Below are positions 22,740 through 34,837 of a DNA stretch of 64,000 nucleotides, piece by piece (within the stretch, counting starts at the first letter, position 1; the number at the start of each line of letters is the position of its first letter). The stretch is from Phlebiopsis flavidoalba. Lineage: Eukaryota > Basidiomycota > Agaricomycetes > Polyporales > Phanerochaetaceae. Both the position numbers and the translations under genes were made by a program. The notes below the pieces were generated by a model. The model saw only the letters and a list, made by a program, of their open reading frames with translations, had not been told where the DNA came from and made no database searches. The DNA is taken from NCBI GenBank assembly GCA_035772785.1, contig JAOCPU010000035.1, forward strand, positions 124,001 through 188,000, given 5' to 3'.

Positions 22740-25184
22740 GAAACAAAACCTGGTACAAGGGGGGTGGTTTACTACCTGAGGCCGGGTTTCTTTGCCGGAA
22801 GTAGCTCTAATCAGTGAGTATAAATCACAAGCATCATCTATCGGCATAAGTAGCCATCACATCCGCAACATTCTAGACTTCTTGGGGTGGGACTCGCGGC
22901 TCAGACGAAGAGTACGATCGCTGGGGCAAACCTCACCGAAGATGCCACGGACGCTAGGATGGCCATGGAAAAACATTTCCCCCTTACTATCTTCAAGGTA
23001 AGTAGCTCAAAATATGAACATTGAGTGGATTCCATTGATTTGTCTCCCAGACTTCGCATCTCGCGCCTTCTGCCGATCATCACAATGTTCATGTGGACAA
23101 GCGAACCTTACCAAAACTTCGGACACGGTCCTCTCGACGTAAGCCTTCCGGGATTTCCAACTGAAACTCGAACCCACTGGTCCTCGAGACGACTCGGCTC
23201 AACCCCGAAGTATTCCGTTCCTGCCTTGGACCTGTCATATCGGGCAGGTGACTCAATAGGTGCGTTGGTGAGCTACTGTCCTTGCGCTTGGAGATCGTCA
23301 GGATCCATAAGTTGACCTTAATTGCCTACAAGGGTAAACATATTCATGCAGTACGAGCTTAAGGGAAATGGAATAGGTGTAGAACGACTGTTGCAACAGC
23401 GATCTTCCGGCATCTCAGGTTTAGCTGTCCAAATCAGCCCGCGCACTCTGCAATAACCGGATCCGAAGAAACCTTCACGGACCTGTAGATCCATGGGACC
23501 ACAACACACCGATCAACAGCGTACTTGACTCCCCTATCGGAACACCTTCATTCTGGGCCATAGCCCGCGTTTCAAGTGACAGGAAAGTCCAGACATTCCT
23601 CCCGCCAGGCGCCACTGGGGTTCCCCTTCCCTTAAGAGAAAGGGAAGGGAGCCGGTGTTGGCCACCTATGTGACTATACATGAACCAACGTAGTCGCACA
23701 GTCTTGAGATAACATCGAAACACGGCCACACTGTTCACGCAACCAAGCGACCAACTGCCTCCGAGAGGTCATTCTGGCCGCTGGCGCCATAGGAACACCG
23801 CAGATTTCACATGCTTTTCTGGGAATCGGGAACAAGACCACATATGTCGAAAGTTTCGTGTGCTGTCTGAGCGGGAGAATTCTGGCTGTACTGTGTAGAC
23901 CTCAGGACGAAGGACGTACTGGATATCTTGCAAGTGGCAGTTGGTAAGTAGCAGGGCGCGAGGGGAGTCGTGAGGGTGGATGAGAGGGGAGGGAGAGATG
24001 AGTTCGGGGTTTGGTGGTGCGTGTAAACGAGTTGGGGGGTTAGCGAGGAGGGGTGGTGAGGAGCGGGTATGCGCAACACAGGGGAGAAGACGAGTGACTG
24101 TTCTAGGAGCTAGCGCTATCTGATACCGAATGTCTGTCGGACTGATCATGCATATCCGGCGAAGAGAGTGAAACGGATGCGCTACTTCGCCGCGTACGCA
24201 TCTAGGAGAGAGGATACATCATATGCTCTGAGGGCGAGGAGAATCTGCCAGGTGTAGTGGCAGCGGACGGAATCGTCTCTTCACATGGGACTATCTCAGT
24301 GGCATGACGAGTCAGAGCGCGACCTGTTTTGAACACACTGGCAGGTTTTTGAGGATCCCTGACAACGACACCATCTGGCAAACTTTAAAACGGATCCCTC
24401 TGCCGGTGAGTTCCGGAGGTTCTTCATGCGTGAACAGCTTTGATTGGATTTTTTCCCCAGGACCCCCTCATAGCGGGCACTTCGAGTTTTTGTTTGGTGT
24501 TTAGTAGCCTTAATGCTTGTGTTGTGCCAAGCCGCTCACACTTGAATAGGATGGCTACAATCCCGCGCCTCTCCAACCTACCGGGCACTATCTTACCGCG
24601 TCGGCACCGCAATCGTCACCCCGAAATCTGGTGAGTGCACCATTCAACTTCTTGCAGATCACGCACTGATTTGGTCTCAAGTTGGCCAGATCACCCTCGC
24701 CTCGAACGACCCTTTCGCGTTCCCTCTGATCGATCCTGCGTTTTTCTCCTCGCCATTTGACCAGCTTGCGATGCTCTACGCTATAAATATCCGTAACGCC
24801 AGCACTTTTGTCGAAACGGCTTCCTGGGACGGGTTTGTGATCGACCGATTCGGACCGGTCGGCACGGCACAGGCCGAGACCGACGAAAGAGATCATGGCT
24901 GCTGCCCGAGGCGTCGCGCGTTCGATTTATCATCCCACATCGACCGCACGGATGGCGCCTCTCAACGCGACATGGGGAGTTACTGACCCTCAGCTTCGCG
25001 TGAAGCATGTGAGCGGGCTGAGAATTGTTGATGCTTCGGTCTTCGTGAGTAGATATTCACGTAATTACGCAGCATGCAGCTCACGCTTTACCCTTAGCCC
25101 TCGATACCTGCTGTGCACCCTCAAGCTGCGGTCTTTACCCTCGCTGAGCGCGCTGCGGACCTCATCAAAGCTACTTGGACCTAA
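22740..25184 (+). pseudogene. GMC oxidoreductase, aryl-alcohol-oxidase-like, 5' part missing and frame-disrupted
   Basis: FAD-dependent secreted alcohol oxidase family; aryl-alcohol oxidases give H2O2 for lignin attack (family knowledge). Pieces in the expected order: the GSS glycine-serine step near 22795; FLGWDSR then YDRWGANLTED and the WPWKN segment at 22880-22990; GHGPLDVSLPGFPTE near 23110-23165; THRSTAYLTP near 23505-23530; REVILAAGAIGTPQI near 23760-23810; FLRIPDNDTIWQTL at 24337-24390; PHSGHFEFLFG after an intron at 24401-24462; GYNPAPLQPTGHYLT; ITLASNDPFAFPLIDPAFFS (24690-24750); SWDGFVIDRFGPVGTA; SIYHPTSTARMAPLN (24922-24966); LRIVDASVF; and after an intron PAVHPQAAVF and AERAADLIKATWT with TAA at 25184. 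The two catalytic histidines (HPTSTARM and AVHPQAA) are kept. The N-terminal FAD fold is not visible. Confidence 0.8.
23953..24075 (+). repeat. Purine-rich (G/GA) low-complexity tract inside the GMC gene
   Basis: Over about 120 bases the plus strand is almost only G and A with scattered T, with repeated GAGGGGAG- and GGTGAGGA-type units. It falls between two GMC protein segments (AAGAIGTPQI upstream and LRIPDNDTIW downstream) and codes for nothing family-like. It may be part of an insertion or a degenerate intron. Confidence 0.55.
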
Positions 25185-25989
25185 GCGATCCGCGACCTTG
25201 CCACACCAACGAATTAACGACGTTCAAGTTATTAACACTCACAATGAAACACACGCTTAACGAATTCACGAGAGAGATGCCCAATGCCTGGAAATTCCGT
25301 CTCCTTTGTACATACATGTATAAGTTCAATCGCGACCAGGTCTTTGGTCTTGTATATTCGCGCTGTCTTAAAATGCACTGCTGTTGTTGTCTTTGAGGAA
25401 TGGATTCACGTTTCTAATATCATATCGAATTCAAGCGAGTGTATGGATTACGAATGGGCATGAGATTTGGGCACGATTGATACCTGTAACGGTTCCGAGT
25501 ATCGTGGGTACTAGGTGCTGAGTTGTCACCCCGAGCGCATATGCATGAGCTTATGGGCATGACGAAATGCCGTCGTGGAGGTCACATTTCACGGAAATTT
25601 GCTTTGCTACACCTCAAACCGGGCTCAAGTAATCGGCTCGTAGGTACGAGAAATATCCCGGATTTCTGCGTTGCAGCGTTATTTTTAAGATGTCATTATA
25701 AGTATTGTTGAGCGTACGAGTACATGTAGGTAGTCAGAGCAATATGAAGGAGCAAAGCTCACAGCAAAAAACGAAAACTTTCGAGAGCAAAAAGAATGTA
25801 CACATGAAGCGATAATCGAGTCACAAATTTGAAATAACGCGCCTCGAATCTGAAGACTGCCATAAAGTTGAAGAAGGAGAGAATTCCTTTGGTTTCTGAG
25901 CGACTCGGATAAAGTCTGCCAAAGTCGAGATATAAATATATTCCGCCAGGAGGAATCAAACAGCCTCATTCTCAGAGAGGGGAAGGTTT
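25185..25989. other. Intergenic between convergent GMC and DUF6534 genes
   Basis: No conserved protein segment recognised. A minus-strand open stretch at 25759-25959 is hydrophobic but matches no part of the DUF6534 domain, whose end is already accounted for upstream. Confidence 0.35.
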
Positions 25990-27540
25990 TTCATGCTGAG
26001 ACTGCTCGACTCATGCAACGCCTGTGATGTCTCGTGAGCCTATGGGCGGGCGTACCGTCCACGATGGAAGGCATACCTGGTCCCCGCTTCCCTCTTCTTC
26101 CCAAGTATGCTCGCGGACTCTCATCACGCCCGCCGAGCGAATCGCCCGTCCCGGTTGTAGTCGTTCTCGTCCTCGTGCCTTGTGGTGAACACAATCGGAC
26201 CCATCCTGCTACCTCGCCGCGGATTAAAATCCGAAACTTCAAGGTTTCCCAGCGGGGTCCGAGGATCTCCAGTCCCGGCCCGCCGACAATCTTGAGTCGC
26301 GAGTTAAATATCTCGGGGGGGGGGGGGGGGGCGCGAGCAGCGAGTTGGAATACAACTTTGCAAGGATAGTTGCAGCGCAGCTGTGGTAAGAGTTTGTGGC
26401 GGGTAGGCGTAGTAGAGGATTATATCAACTGACGCCGCACGGCCTGCGGCACAGTTTAACGTAAGAGCTGCGCATGACGAAGCCCAAAGGCTGTGAGCAA
26501 AAAATACCTGTAAGCGTTCCCGTCTGGACGATCAGTCGCACGAGCTTGCGGACGAGAGCGTGGGTCTCGGTTATGGGGTGGGCTGTCATACCTCAGCAAC
26601 TAGGCAAATACGCCGTGAGAATCCGATACAAACAAGACAGGTTGATTGCCTACCAAGTAGGCCATCAGTGCAGCGATGGTGATGTCGCAAACTGCATCGC
26701 CGGCAAGCCAAATCTACACATTCACTGAGCGTCAAATAATAGGCAGGGACGAAGGAGGCGTACGCCAGTGCTGATGTTTGCCTTTGACTCCAGTATTGAG
26801 AACCGACCGGTTGATAGGATTGAACGGCAGCGATGACCCCAGCAATACCTTCCGTGAGAGCGAGCTTTGGAATCTAATGAGCCAGCAGCACTTGAGACCC
26901 GAAATTTGAGACCATACCACCGAAAACTGCCAGACGTAGTAGCCGTGACTCCGAGAGAATGCCAATCCGATAGGCGTAGTAAAGCTGTACTGTGGCACTG
27001 ACTAGAGAGACAGGACAATTTAGGACGAGCCCATCCGTCATCCACTGAAGAGTGCTCACTGATACTCGTGATTAGTGGAATTGCTATCCCACTCGTTTTG
27101 CAAGGAATCTAGCGCGCGTTAATGTCTCCGAAGTGCCGTGCGTAGGTATTGAACGCGTCGTATGTCACTATTACTGTCTGAGCCGTTTCTACGAGGTAGG
27201 TGCCGTAGACCAGCAGGGTAGGCATCCAGCCGTCCCGCGGGAACGATAGATGGTAAATATCTAGGGAAGTACGTCTTAATATATATCTCAGTCGGAGTAC
27301 TGGGTACCTACAAACTTGGCATGAGAGGACACCATACAGTCCCCAGAATTGAAGAAGACACCTAGGAGCTGTGAATCGAGTATTAGTACGTGGCAAGCTC
27401 GGTATGGAAAACGGCGCGTGCCTTGGAACCGCCACTGGCTCGATGGTCAGTGTCACCGAACTGCAAGCAGTTGCGTATACTCACAGTGCAGCCAAATCAT
27501 TCGGCGCCGTCATAGTTGCGTTTAACATGGGGACGTTATG
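25990..27540 (-). CDS. DUF6534 multi-helix membrane protein (frame-disrupted)
   Basis: DUF6534 proteins are basidiomycete membrane proteins of unknown function with about seven helices. Readable in order: LYGVLSCQV, an intron, then SFPRDGWMPTLLVYGTYLVE followed by TAQTVIVTYDAFNTYARHFG (27115-27260); after a gap VSLVSATVQLYYAYRIGILS (26935-27030); TETHALVRKLVRLIVQTG (26520-26580), a short intron, VDIILYYAYPP (about 26405-26445); and the closing helix YHSCAATILAKLYSNSLLA (26335-26395), then NSRLKIVGG. A 17-base G run interrupts the C-terminal coding segment at 26315-26331. The hydrophilic tail runs to about 25990. Start near ATG 27537 is uncertain. At least four frame changes. Confidence 0.7.
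26315..26331. repeat. G17 homopolymer
   Basis: Seventeen consecutive G on the plus strand (C on the coding strand of the DUF6534 gene), lying between the last helix and the NSRLKIVGG tail. Such a run is prone to length error in both replication and sequencing and explains the frame change across it. Confidence 0.9.
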
Positions 27541-28720
27541 GACGCAATCACCTGTGAGGGCGATGGTCGGGAGCACAAGGCGAGGAACGCCAACATCAGC
27601 TCGAGGCCTTGCGCTAAGTAGAGCTCTGCGCGCCCGTACCTTACGACGCAAAAGCGGGGGCTTGTTCCATATCGGAGGCCTAACCGACGGTATCTGGGTA
27701 GACTTTTGACAGCTGGCACGCCTGTAGCTGAGCCCCAGAGAAGGGTAAGCTCACCGTGGGAGGTGCGAGATGCAGGGCGTTGCGCACCCCTCCGCCAGGT
27801 CCGAATGCTCCAAACGCGACCACACGGTAGGAAATCGCGCCCAAGATTGCCGAGCGGAGAGAAGATGGACGATGGGCCCACTCGACGCAACTACCATTTT
27901 CTCCCGTTTGATGTCAATAGCGCCTTTGATGATGCTCTAGTCGTCCTCGCGCACATGATGCGCCACATGGGTCTAGAGAGGAAACAGAAACCTGGTGGCA
28001 TTATAGAATACGATTATAACACTCGTAAATAGAGAAGCGGTAGCCGCTAGAAATTGAACAACCATTTAGACGACGTCTGACGGAGAGTGGCAGAATCCTA
28101 GTGGGTAGGACGAACGACTTCGAGAGACCCGTTGAGGCTGAGCTGAAAAAGGGTCTCGCCGTGCTACAAGATAGGTTTTAGCCACAGAAATGGAGACAAT
28201 ACAAACGGCCCTGGCCACTTACGTCAACCCTGATCGTGTCGCGTCAGACTGTTGGAAGACAACACAGGTGTCGAATACTCCGCATCATTCAAGCATGTGA
28301 GGTTTGTACCATGTTCTCAATTTTTTACATGATCCCGAAATAAACAGTGCAATGCCTTGACGATGTCAGAATTCGTGACAGCGATGCCATCTTAGTCGCT
28401 ATCATGGTTACAAAGTGGATAGCGACTGTCATTGAGGGCGAGGATTTTCGGTCTAGAATGTGGACTTGTTCAAAGCTGGCAGCGGTAGTTATGTGTGATG
28501 TCCGTGACATAGGAAGCGCGAAGCAAAAGCCGAGCCTAGGCGCCAATTTCTGCGATTTCTCGACGAGCGATCGACGTATCCACGTGGCTGCCCCACTGGC
28601 CCGTTCGACGACAAATGCGTGCAATTTTTGCACGAGAATGCGGACCCACACCAGAGCGAAAAAGAAGACCATAGGCTCGTCTAACCACCCCGGCCCGGCA
28701 AGACCCGTCTCATTTAGAAA
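27541..28720. other. Intergenic, no recognised gene
   Basis: Open stretches on both strands at 27.5-28.0 and 28.3-28.7 kb carry no family-like segment. It should contain the promoter of the DUF6534 gene. Confidence 0.35.
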
Positions 28721-29211
28721 ATGGCGCCGTCCGAAAGCGGACGGGCGTCGACGCGTCTTGCCTGGGCGGCTGGGCTAACAGTGTGTCCCCAAACCAGAAG
28801 GGGTGCTGTCATGTTGAGAGCAGGATTTCATTCTCTCCTCACCAAAATAGTTTTTTTGGCTCAGAGTATTGTACTGTATATGTCGAAATATTTTGGACAA
28901 TTTAACGCGACTCCGCAGCTTGCAAATCGCGAAAAGCACTTGAGGCGCTAAGGGACCCCCTGGTCATGTCCCACAGGGTATCGCTGCCATGTTGGAAGCG
29001 AAAACTCGTCCTCTGTCTACCAAAGTAGTTTTTTTGTCTCAGAATTACTTGCAGTACATGTCAAAATATTTTGGTCATTTTAAACGCGTCCACGTAGCTT
29101 ACAATTCGCGAAAAGCATTTGAGGCGCTTGAGGGACCCCCTGGTTTGGGGACATATTAGCCCCAGCCCGCTCGCAAGCTCGCGTTGCCGCCCGTCCCGAA
29201 ACGGGCCCATC
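28721..29211. mobile_element. MITE-like or foldback element with about 75-80 bp imperfect terminal inverted repeats
   Basis: The left arm (28721-28800) and the reverse complement of the right arm (29138-29211) match over their length with small gaps; the best core is GTCCCCAAACCAG preceded by GGGCTAA, and further out GACGGGCG. Between the arms are two copies of a tandem unit. There is no coding capacity. The ends are not sharply defined because similarity fades gradually, and no clear target-site duplication was found. Small size, inverted arms and lack of coding fit a non-autonomous DNA element; a hairpin-forming foldback element is the alternative. Confidence 0.65.
28801..29144 (+). repeat. 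Two tandem imperfect units of about 178 bp inside the inverted-repeat element
   Basis: Unit 1 (about 28801-28966) and unit 2 (about 28979-29144) share, in the same order, CATGTTG (28810 and 28988), AATATTTTGG, CGCGAAAAGCA, TTGAGGCGCT and GGGACCCCCTGGT (28952 and 29132). The offset between matching words is 178-180 bases. Divergence between units is substantial, so the duplication is not recent. Confidence 0.8.
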
Positions 29212-29417
29212 AACGCCAAGGGCAATATTAGCCCGGAGCCTAAGAAGACCAGTGATCTATGTCAACCAGTCTTCTCCCCTGCGGAAATATCTTGTTTACA
29301 TCACACGACGCGAAATTATACGGCGTGGTCCCCCCACCGAGTGCGGCCGCCGAGAGAGAGTAGACTTAAGAGGGCTGGTACATAAATCACATATTGGCTA
29401 CGTGTTATTTGTTACAT

Positions 29418-32400
29418 TCATTTACAAGTTGATCGATGTTCATTCCAGTCGTTTATCTGGCACTCCCGATCGCAATAAATCATGTTACACCACTACTGCA
29501 CTTCATGGCCGTTGTCTTTGGTGAGCTCTACTTCGCAATAGTTGCATTTTAGAGAGAGATTCGATGTATTCGCGCGCCTGAACCTTGCCGCGAACTGGAA
29601 GGTTTTGTTTCCTTGTCAAAACGGGCCACTGTTGAGTCTTCGCTGGGACCCGTCTTGGAAGTTTCGGGGTTTTAGCCGCAGCCTTAGACGTGGCAATATC
29701 CTCTTTGAGAGTACCCGCGACCGACTCGAGGTACGAGACAGCAAAAAGAGCGGGCCAAGCGCAACTCTGGTCACGTATGGGAGGAAAGGGGCCCACTCCT
29801 TCCTGCGACGGAAGGCATCGGTCACCTTTCCTCTCCCACATTCACAGATGGATGATACACCATGTGTCGTCGATGTAGAAGTTGGCAACCTTGTTCTTGA
29901 CGGTGTATGCGCATTTTGCGATGTGTGGATACGTGCGACAGCGCTCGACAAAGGACGGTAGGAGGGTCTTCCATGCGATGTGCTCCGAGTCTGACAAGTT
30001 GACTTGGCACAGCTTTCCAAGCAGGTTCTCGATCCCTGCGTGTAATTTGTCCACTATACCCTGGTGAATGGGCCCTAGAACAAAGGCATCCGCGACTATC
30101 GTGTGAGCTGCAACGTCTAGTCTTACATCCGTGACGAACAGAAGATGGTCAACTCCACCTTCCGAGGTACGATGCAACCCAAATACGTCGACTTTCTTGG
30201 GAGACTGCAGTCCCAAACGCTGGAGGAGGATACTGTACAAGCTGTCCTTGACTTGTGCTAGGGGACGATCCATTTTCCCGTCTTCGCCGGTCTTTGCGTT
30301 CCCGGTCGGAAAACGCGAACCCGACGTGCGTATTCACCCATTCGAGTCTGTCGACTGCTGACGTTCTGAGAATAGGGAGTCGGTCGAGATGCAGACGATG
30401 GACGCCCCAGGGGATAGGGGAGCCTTGAACTGTTGTCGAGGGGAAGAAGCGATGCTCAACAGGAGCATTTCTTTCGGCCGAGACCAGCTGGTGGCACGTA
30501 CAACCTGTCACCAGCGTAAATCAGTGTGAATCTCGTGAAGTCTTTATAACGATTCACCTCGATCCAGGACGATTGACGGGCTACTCGTAGCCTGTGCTTT
30601 TCCATGTCGAATGTAAATGGGAAACGCGAGGATGGATTTTGTTATACTCCGAGCCAATCGACAATTTAATTTCGGTCGCTCCGACCTGCCTCGACAATGA
30701 CAGGCGTCTCTTTCGACCTCAACAACGCCTGAGTCGGAGTTCCTCCACAAAATGTCAGCCTCTTCGTCATTGATACAGGTTGTCCTGTCATTTTCCAGAT
30801 CTATGGTCATTGTTGAAGGAACCTCGACGAGCGAAGGACGAGGAAGATATGGGGTGACCGATCGTATGCCGGACTTGACAATGGGCCTTGTGCTGAAGAA
30901 ATGAACCTGTTGCGCATTGTCGACTTGAGCTTGAAACAAAGGAAGACGGGCACCAAGTTTAGGAGTCAGAACTACGGTGTCCACAGTTTGTGAGATGGCA
31001 AGAGCCGCGAACAGATCGTCCGAGTGCTGTTCTGTAATCAACCCATCCCGGCACGAACACACCGAAAAACGACGACCTCCCGATCTGCCGAGCTTGCCCG
31101 CTGGATCCTCGTTTATGACACCTATCGCGCTCTCGCCGGCTCCCTCGATAGATAAGCTGCCAAAACGCAACCTCAATCGAGCCAAAATGATTCAGTACAT
31201 CGGAGTTCCCAAATTGGGCATGTAAGATGGGTGTCCCGAGGGCCATCGGGTGCCTCAATGATAGCCAGATTTGCGCGCGGGACAACGAATACCGCCCGCA
31301 CAGACGACCCGGTGGGACAGAACTCCATGCACGGAACACGCTCTGGTCCTTCTTCCACTGGTCAGCAACACGTTACCTCTGATAAAGTTGGGTTCAGAGT
31401 GTAAGCCCCGGAGAGATGTAGTTGAGATGAGTAAACTCTTGGTAGTGGAACATGTTCTGCATGAGCGTGGGGTCGTCGTTAGATTAATGAGACGAGTTGA
31501 TCCATTCACATCCACCCAGTCAACCGCCAGCCGAGTGTGGAGGAAAGCCAGGAGCTCTACGAAGCTCTTGCGATTGTAGTGGAGAAGCGTCAGGATCGTG
31601 GTTACCGCGAGGCAGATGGTCGCTTCTGTAAGACAGCAGGAAGATCCTCGGAGGCAAACATGTCGTGTATATTTCGTGGAGGAGCGCAGCAAGTTTGGCG
31701 GCGTCGAATGAGATTGGTGTAGCGCGCCTCCAGTAGCAGAGAGCTTTGAGGGGGCTTTCCACGCGATGCGCTCGTGGTATTGTCCGCCTTCTTCGCGAAT
31801 CGGAAAACTGATTAAAACTCGTGAACGTTTGACTGTGTGGTATATCCAGCAATGAAAGTGAGTGGGGGGGTAAGGTCAAATAGGAGCGACATGACTGTGA
31901 GATCGCCACAAAGTCTTTCGTTGAGAGACACCATGGGATCTTCGCCAGACGAAAGGAGGGTTTTCCGTGAACAGCGCTGCCCATGGCGCGGGGTTTCAAA
32001 AGGTTTGCCAGTTGCGACGAGAACATTGACAGTCCCAAGATGGTCACAGAGGTTCGAAGTATCGATTACGTCGAATGCGAGAGGGACAGTCCCGTCCAAG
32101 TATCCGCTTCCATTGAGTTCCATCAGGACCGCCCTCCAAGGAGATACTCGCGGGGAGCACCGACGGGTCTTGGTTGGCGGTTTTCTGCGTGCAGTGCCTG
32201 ACATAAAGCCAAGGGCGTCCCCTACGACGACACGAATTTTGACTTTGACTGCGCCAGGCTTGACGCAAAACGTTGAAAACGTCGCACCAGGAACGAAACT
32301 GCGCCTGTACGAGTTCATAGACCTCGCGCAGCGGAACGGTATCCATCGGCTTCTTGTCCATAAAAGCGGGTGCGAGATGGAAAGCTGACATGGGTGAAGT

Positions 32401-33271
32401 TCCGTAGTGCACAAAAAAACCTTCGCCCTCAGCAGCCGTGTATGCAAACATCGGATTGGGAAAGATATGCTGGCGTCTGTTTGTAGCAATAGTTCCATTC
32501 TTCCAGAACTCGCGGGTTGCTTCAGCACTGGTAGGAATGGCGTGTAAGGCAAGGGGTCCCGCGGAGCGAGACGCGGTAATGTCCGATCCCGTCACCTTGT
32601 CGGACCAAATCTTCTTCATCTCTACCCCAAACTTGTCCGTGAGCCGTACATGATCAGCTGTCCCGAAGCTCTCCGTGTGTGCGTAGAGGTCCCATATGCC
32701 ATGGAGTTCCGATAAAGTATACTCGTTTCCAATGTCAATAAAACGCGCGTATTCGGGAAGACAGCCAGGCTTCGAATGACGTGGACAGGTCTGCCAATTT
32801 CTCTTCGCGTGGTGTTTGCAGATATTCAAGCTGGACAGGGTCTAGGTGAAAGTGGTAGAAAAAGATTCCATAGCCTCGAAGGCCCCGGACCCATCTCATC
32901 TTCGGAAATCAGGGTAAATAGCAGAAGGTTTCTGGCTGGTCTCCGCACTGAGTTCTGCTTAATGACTGTTATTCTGATGGCACGCACCGAGAATAGCTGG
33001 TTCGGTGTCGCAAAGTGTGAAATCCACCTTCCTTTTCGCTATACACAGCTACTATGAGAAATGGACTGAGAGTAAAACTCAACTCTTACCAGAAGGAAGG
33101 TCAATTGCACTCGCGTAGGTCGAGTAAAGCACATTGCGCGGATCTCCACATCCAAGGAGGAGAACATCTGCGTCATTTTCCGGAGGCACATGTGCGAGCA
33201 GAGACACCGGAGAGGTATTGCCGATAGGATAGAAAAAACGATTTGGTTGGCCAGAATACGGGATGAGCCAT
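29418..33271 (-). CDS. DUF4470 domain protein with C-terminal MYND zinc finger (copy B)
   Basis: Paralogue of the 4679-8656 gene. Start at ATG 33271. In order: FFYPIGNTSPVSLLAH, LLLGCGDPRNVLYSTYAS (33135-33190), EYTLSELHGIWDLYAHTESF (32660-32735), REFWKNGTIATNRRQHIFPN, REVYELVQAQFRSWCDVFNV (32270-32340), VVGDALGFM, AFDVIDTSNLCDHLGTVNVL (32010-32075), LHYNRKSFVELLAFLHTRLA (31525-31590), VPCMEFCPTGSS, GTPILHAQFGNSDVLNHFG, VKDSLYSILLQRLG (30195-30250), VDHLLFVTDVRLD, WKTLLPSFVERCRTYPHIAK (29915-29980), LFAVSYLESVAG, and a MYND finger at 29421-29546: CNYC at 29535-29546, a Cys pair, then YCDRECQINDWNEHRSTC and TGA. The finger is complete only after a one-base correction between its halves. Roughly eight frame changes in all. 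GC is near the window average, unlike copy A. Role unknown; MYND suggests protein binding. Confidence 0.85.
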
Positions 33272-34837
33272 GATCAGACCGTCGAGGGGGTGATAGGAGA
33301 TCAGAGATTCTGTGTTAAATCGGGACACAAATCAGGAGAAAGACTGGCGTAAACAATTTTGGCAAAAGGGGAATGAGCCGCGTCTTCCGTATCAAGTGTT
33401 CGATGGTGCACTGAATATGTGCTTCACGCAGACCTGTCCGGGTCCGATAGGTGCTAGTAGTGGGCCTGTTGGTCATTGCACTGGTCTCTCTTCTTCTAGC
33501 AGCAGTTGTACTAACCAGATAATGAGTAAGTTGGAATCAAAGCTTCAGGCGAGATGTCATCAAGGACACGGCGCAGTAGTGGGCCAGCCCTTGCGCCTAA
33601 GCCAGTGGTGAGAACTCGAGAATTCGTTGGCGTCGTTCTGCGAGTGTGAGGATGTGACGGTCAGGTAGCTGCACATACTATCAGAATGAATTCATGTACA
33701 CACGTTGGCAACAATGAATATATGGAAAGCAGCGCACCAAATAGTAGGAGGCGAAGTAGTGTGTGAAAGAAAGCAGAAGAAAGCTCAGCAGCTTGGCGTC
33801 GCGCGTCGCGTACGAGGGCTAACAGACGCCCGTTGAATTACCGCGTATTTTTCTCAGTGTTTCCCGAGATATCGGCCACAGTAGTCTGGTTTTCGACGCG
33901 GGGGTCTTTGGTGCTGCTCCCAATGCGGAAGGGCGCTTAGACGAATATGGAAGGTGCTGCTCGGTTATTCACCGGCAACTCTAGAGCCCGGTGTGCTGCC
34001 AGCCCAACCCGTTTCGCTGGAGTAGTTACTTGAACTTGGCTGCATGCAGAACGGACTAGGTCAACAGTATTCCTTTCGAAATACATCTACAGGAGATTTC
34101 AAACGTACATCCTCTGCGCGCGACAACCGGATCGTCCACACCCCCTTCATCATGAGTGCATGGCCGTTGACCGGGCCCAGCAGAAGCCGTTCAGGCCCTC
34201 CCAGACGTGGAGGAAGTAGGCTCCGATGGCCTGAGCAGTTTCCCCGTATGGACTTTTACATTATCAACACCACACAGAGAAGAGGCGCAAAGGCTCAAGC
34301 GCGTCCATGCATCTCTGCGGTCTCAGGGTTTTTCTCGGCGGCTGTTCTCGCGTTCGCGCCGAAGACATCGCGGAACTCATGTGCAGCAGTCGCATGTCAC
34401 GCCCTACTGTACGGAGGGAAGACTCTGCGCGAGAACATGGCCGCAAGGCAGAGCCGCAGAGTTGTCCATCTGCATCTGTCCACACCGTCACGCACCCAGT
34501 CAGATGCGAAAGAGGGCGGAAGTGTCACCGTAGGATTCTTAGAGTAAAATGGGTACGTTTGTAAGGTTTCATGTTACGTAGTGAAGCGAAACGTGAGTGA
34601 TAGCTGGCCGCAAAGCAAGACGCGTCGCGACGGTCGCGTCAAGCGGGCTGCTTATTGACCACACGTGATCAAATGATAGACGCTGATTGAGCATCACCAA
34701 AGGGGGCCAAAGGGGGAAGCAGACGCTTGACAGCGTAGCTGTCCGCGCTCTGCCTTTGGGAGACTAGGCCACAGCGTCTAGCTAGCGTACCGTTCATCTC
34801 GAACTCCATCCTTACTTCTCGAACGATCTCATAAGCT
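33272..34837. other. Divergent intergenic region, no recognised gene
   Basis: Separates the minus-strand DUF4470 gene and the plus-strand SWIM-RING gene. Open stretches at 33.3-33.6 and 34.0-34.6 kb lack family features. An ACGCGT word at about 34619 and a CACGTGATC word near 34663-34671 precede the SWIM-RING gene; whether they bind factors is unknown. Confidence 0.35.

Noticed and set aside
23769..24149. Pro/Ser/Thr-rich minus-strand open frame
   Set aside because: It is only the complement of the purine-rich tract and the GMC segment AAGAIGTPQI on the plus strand.
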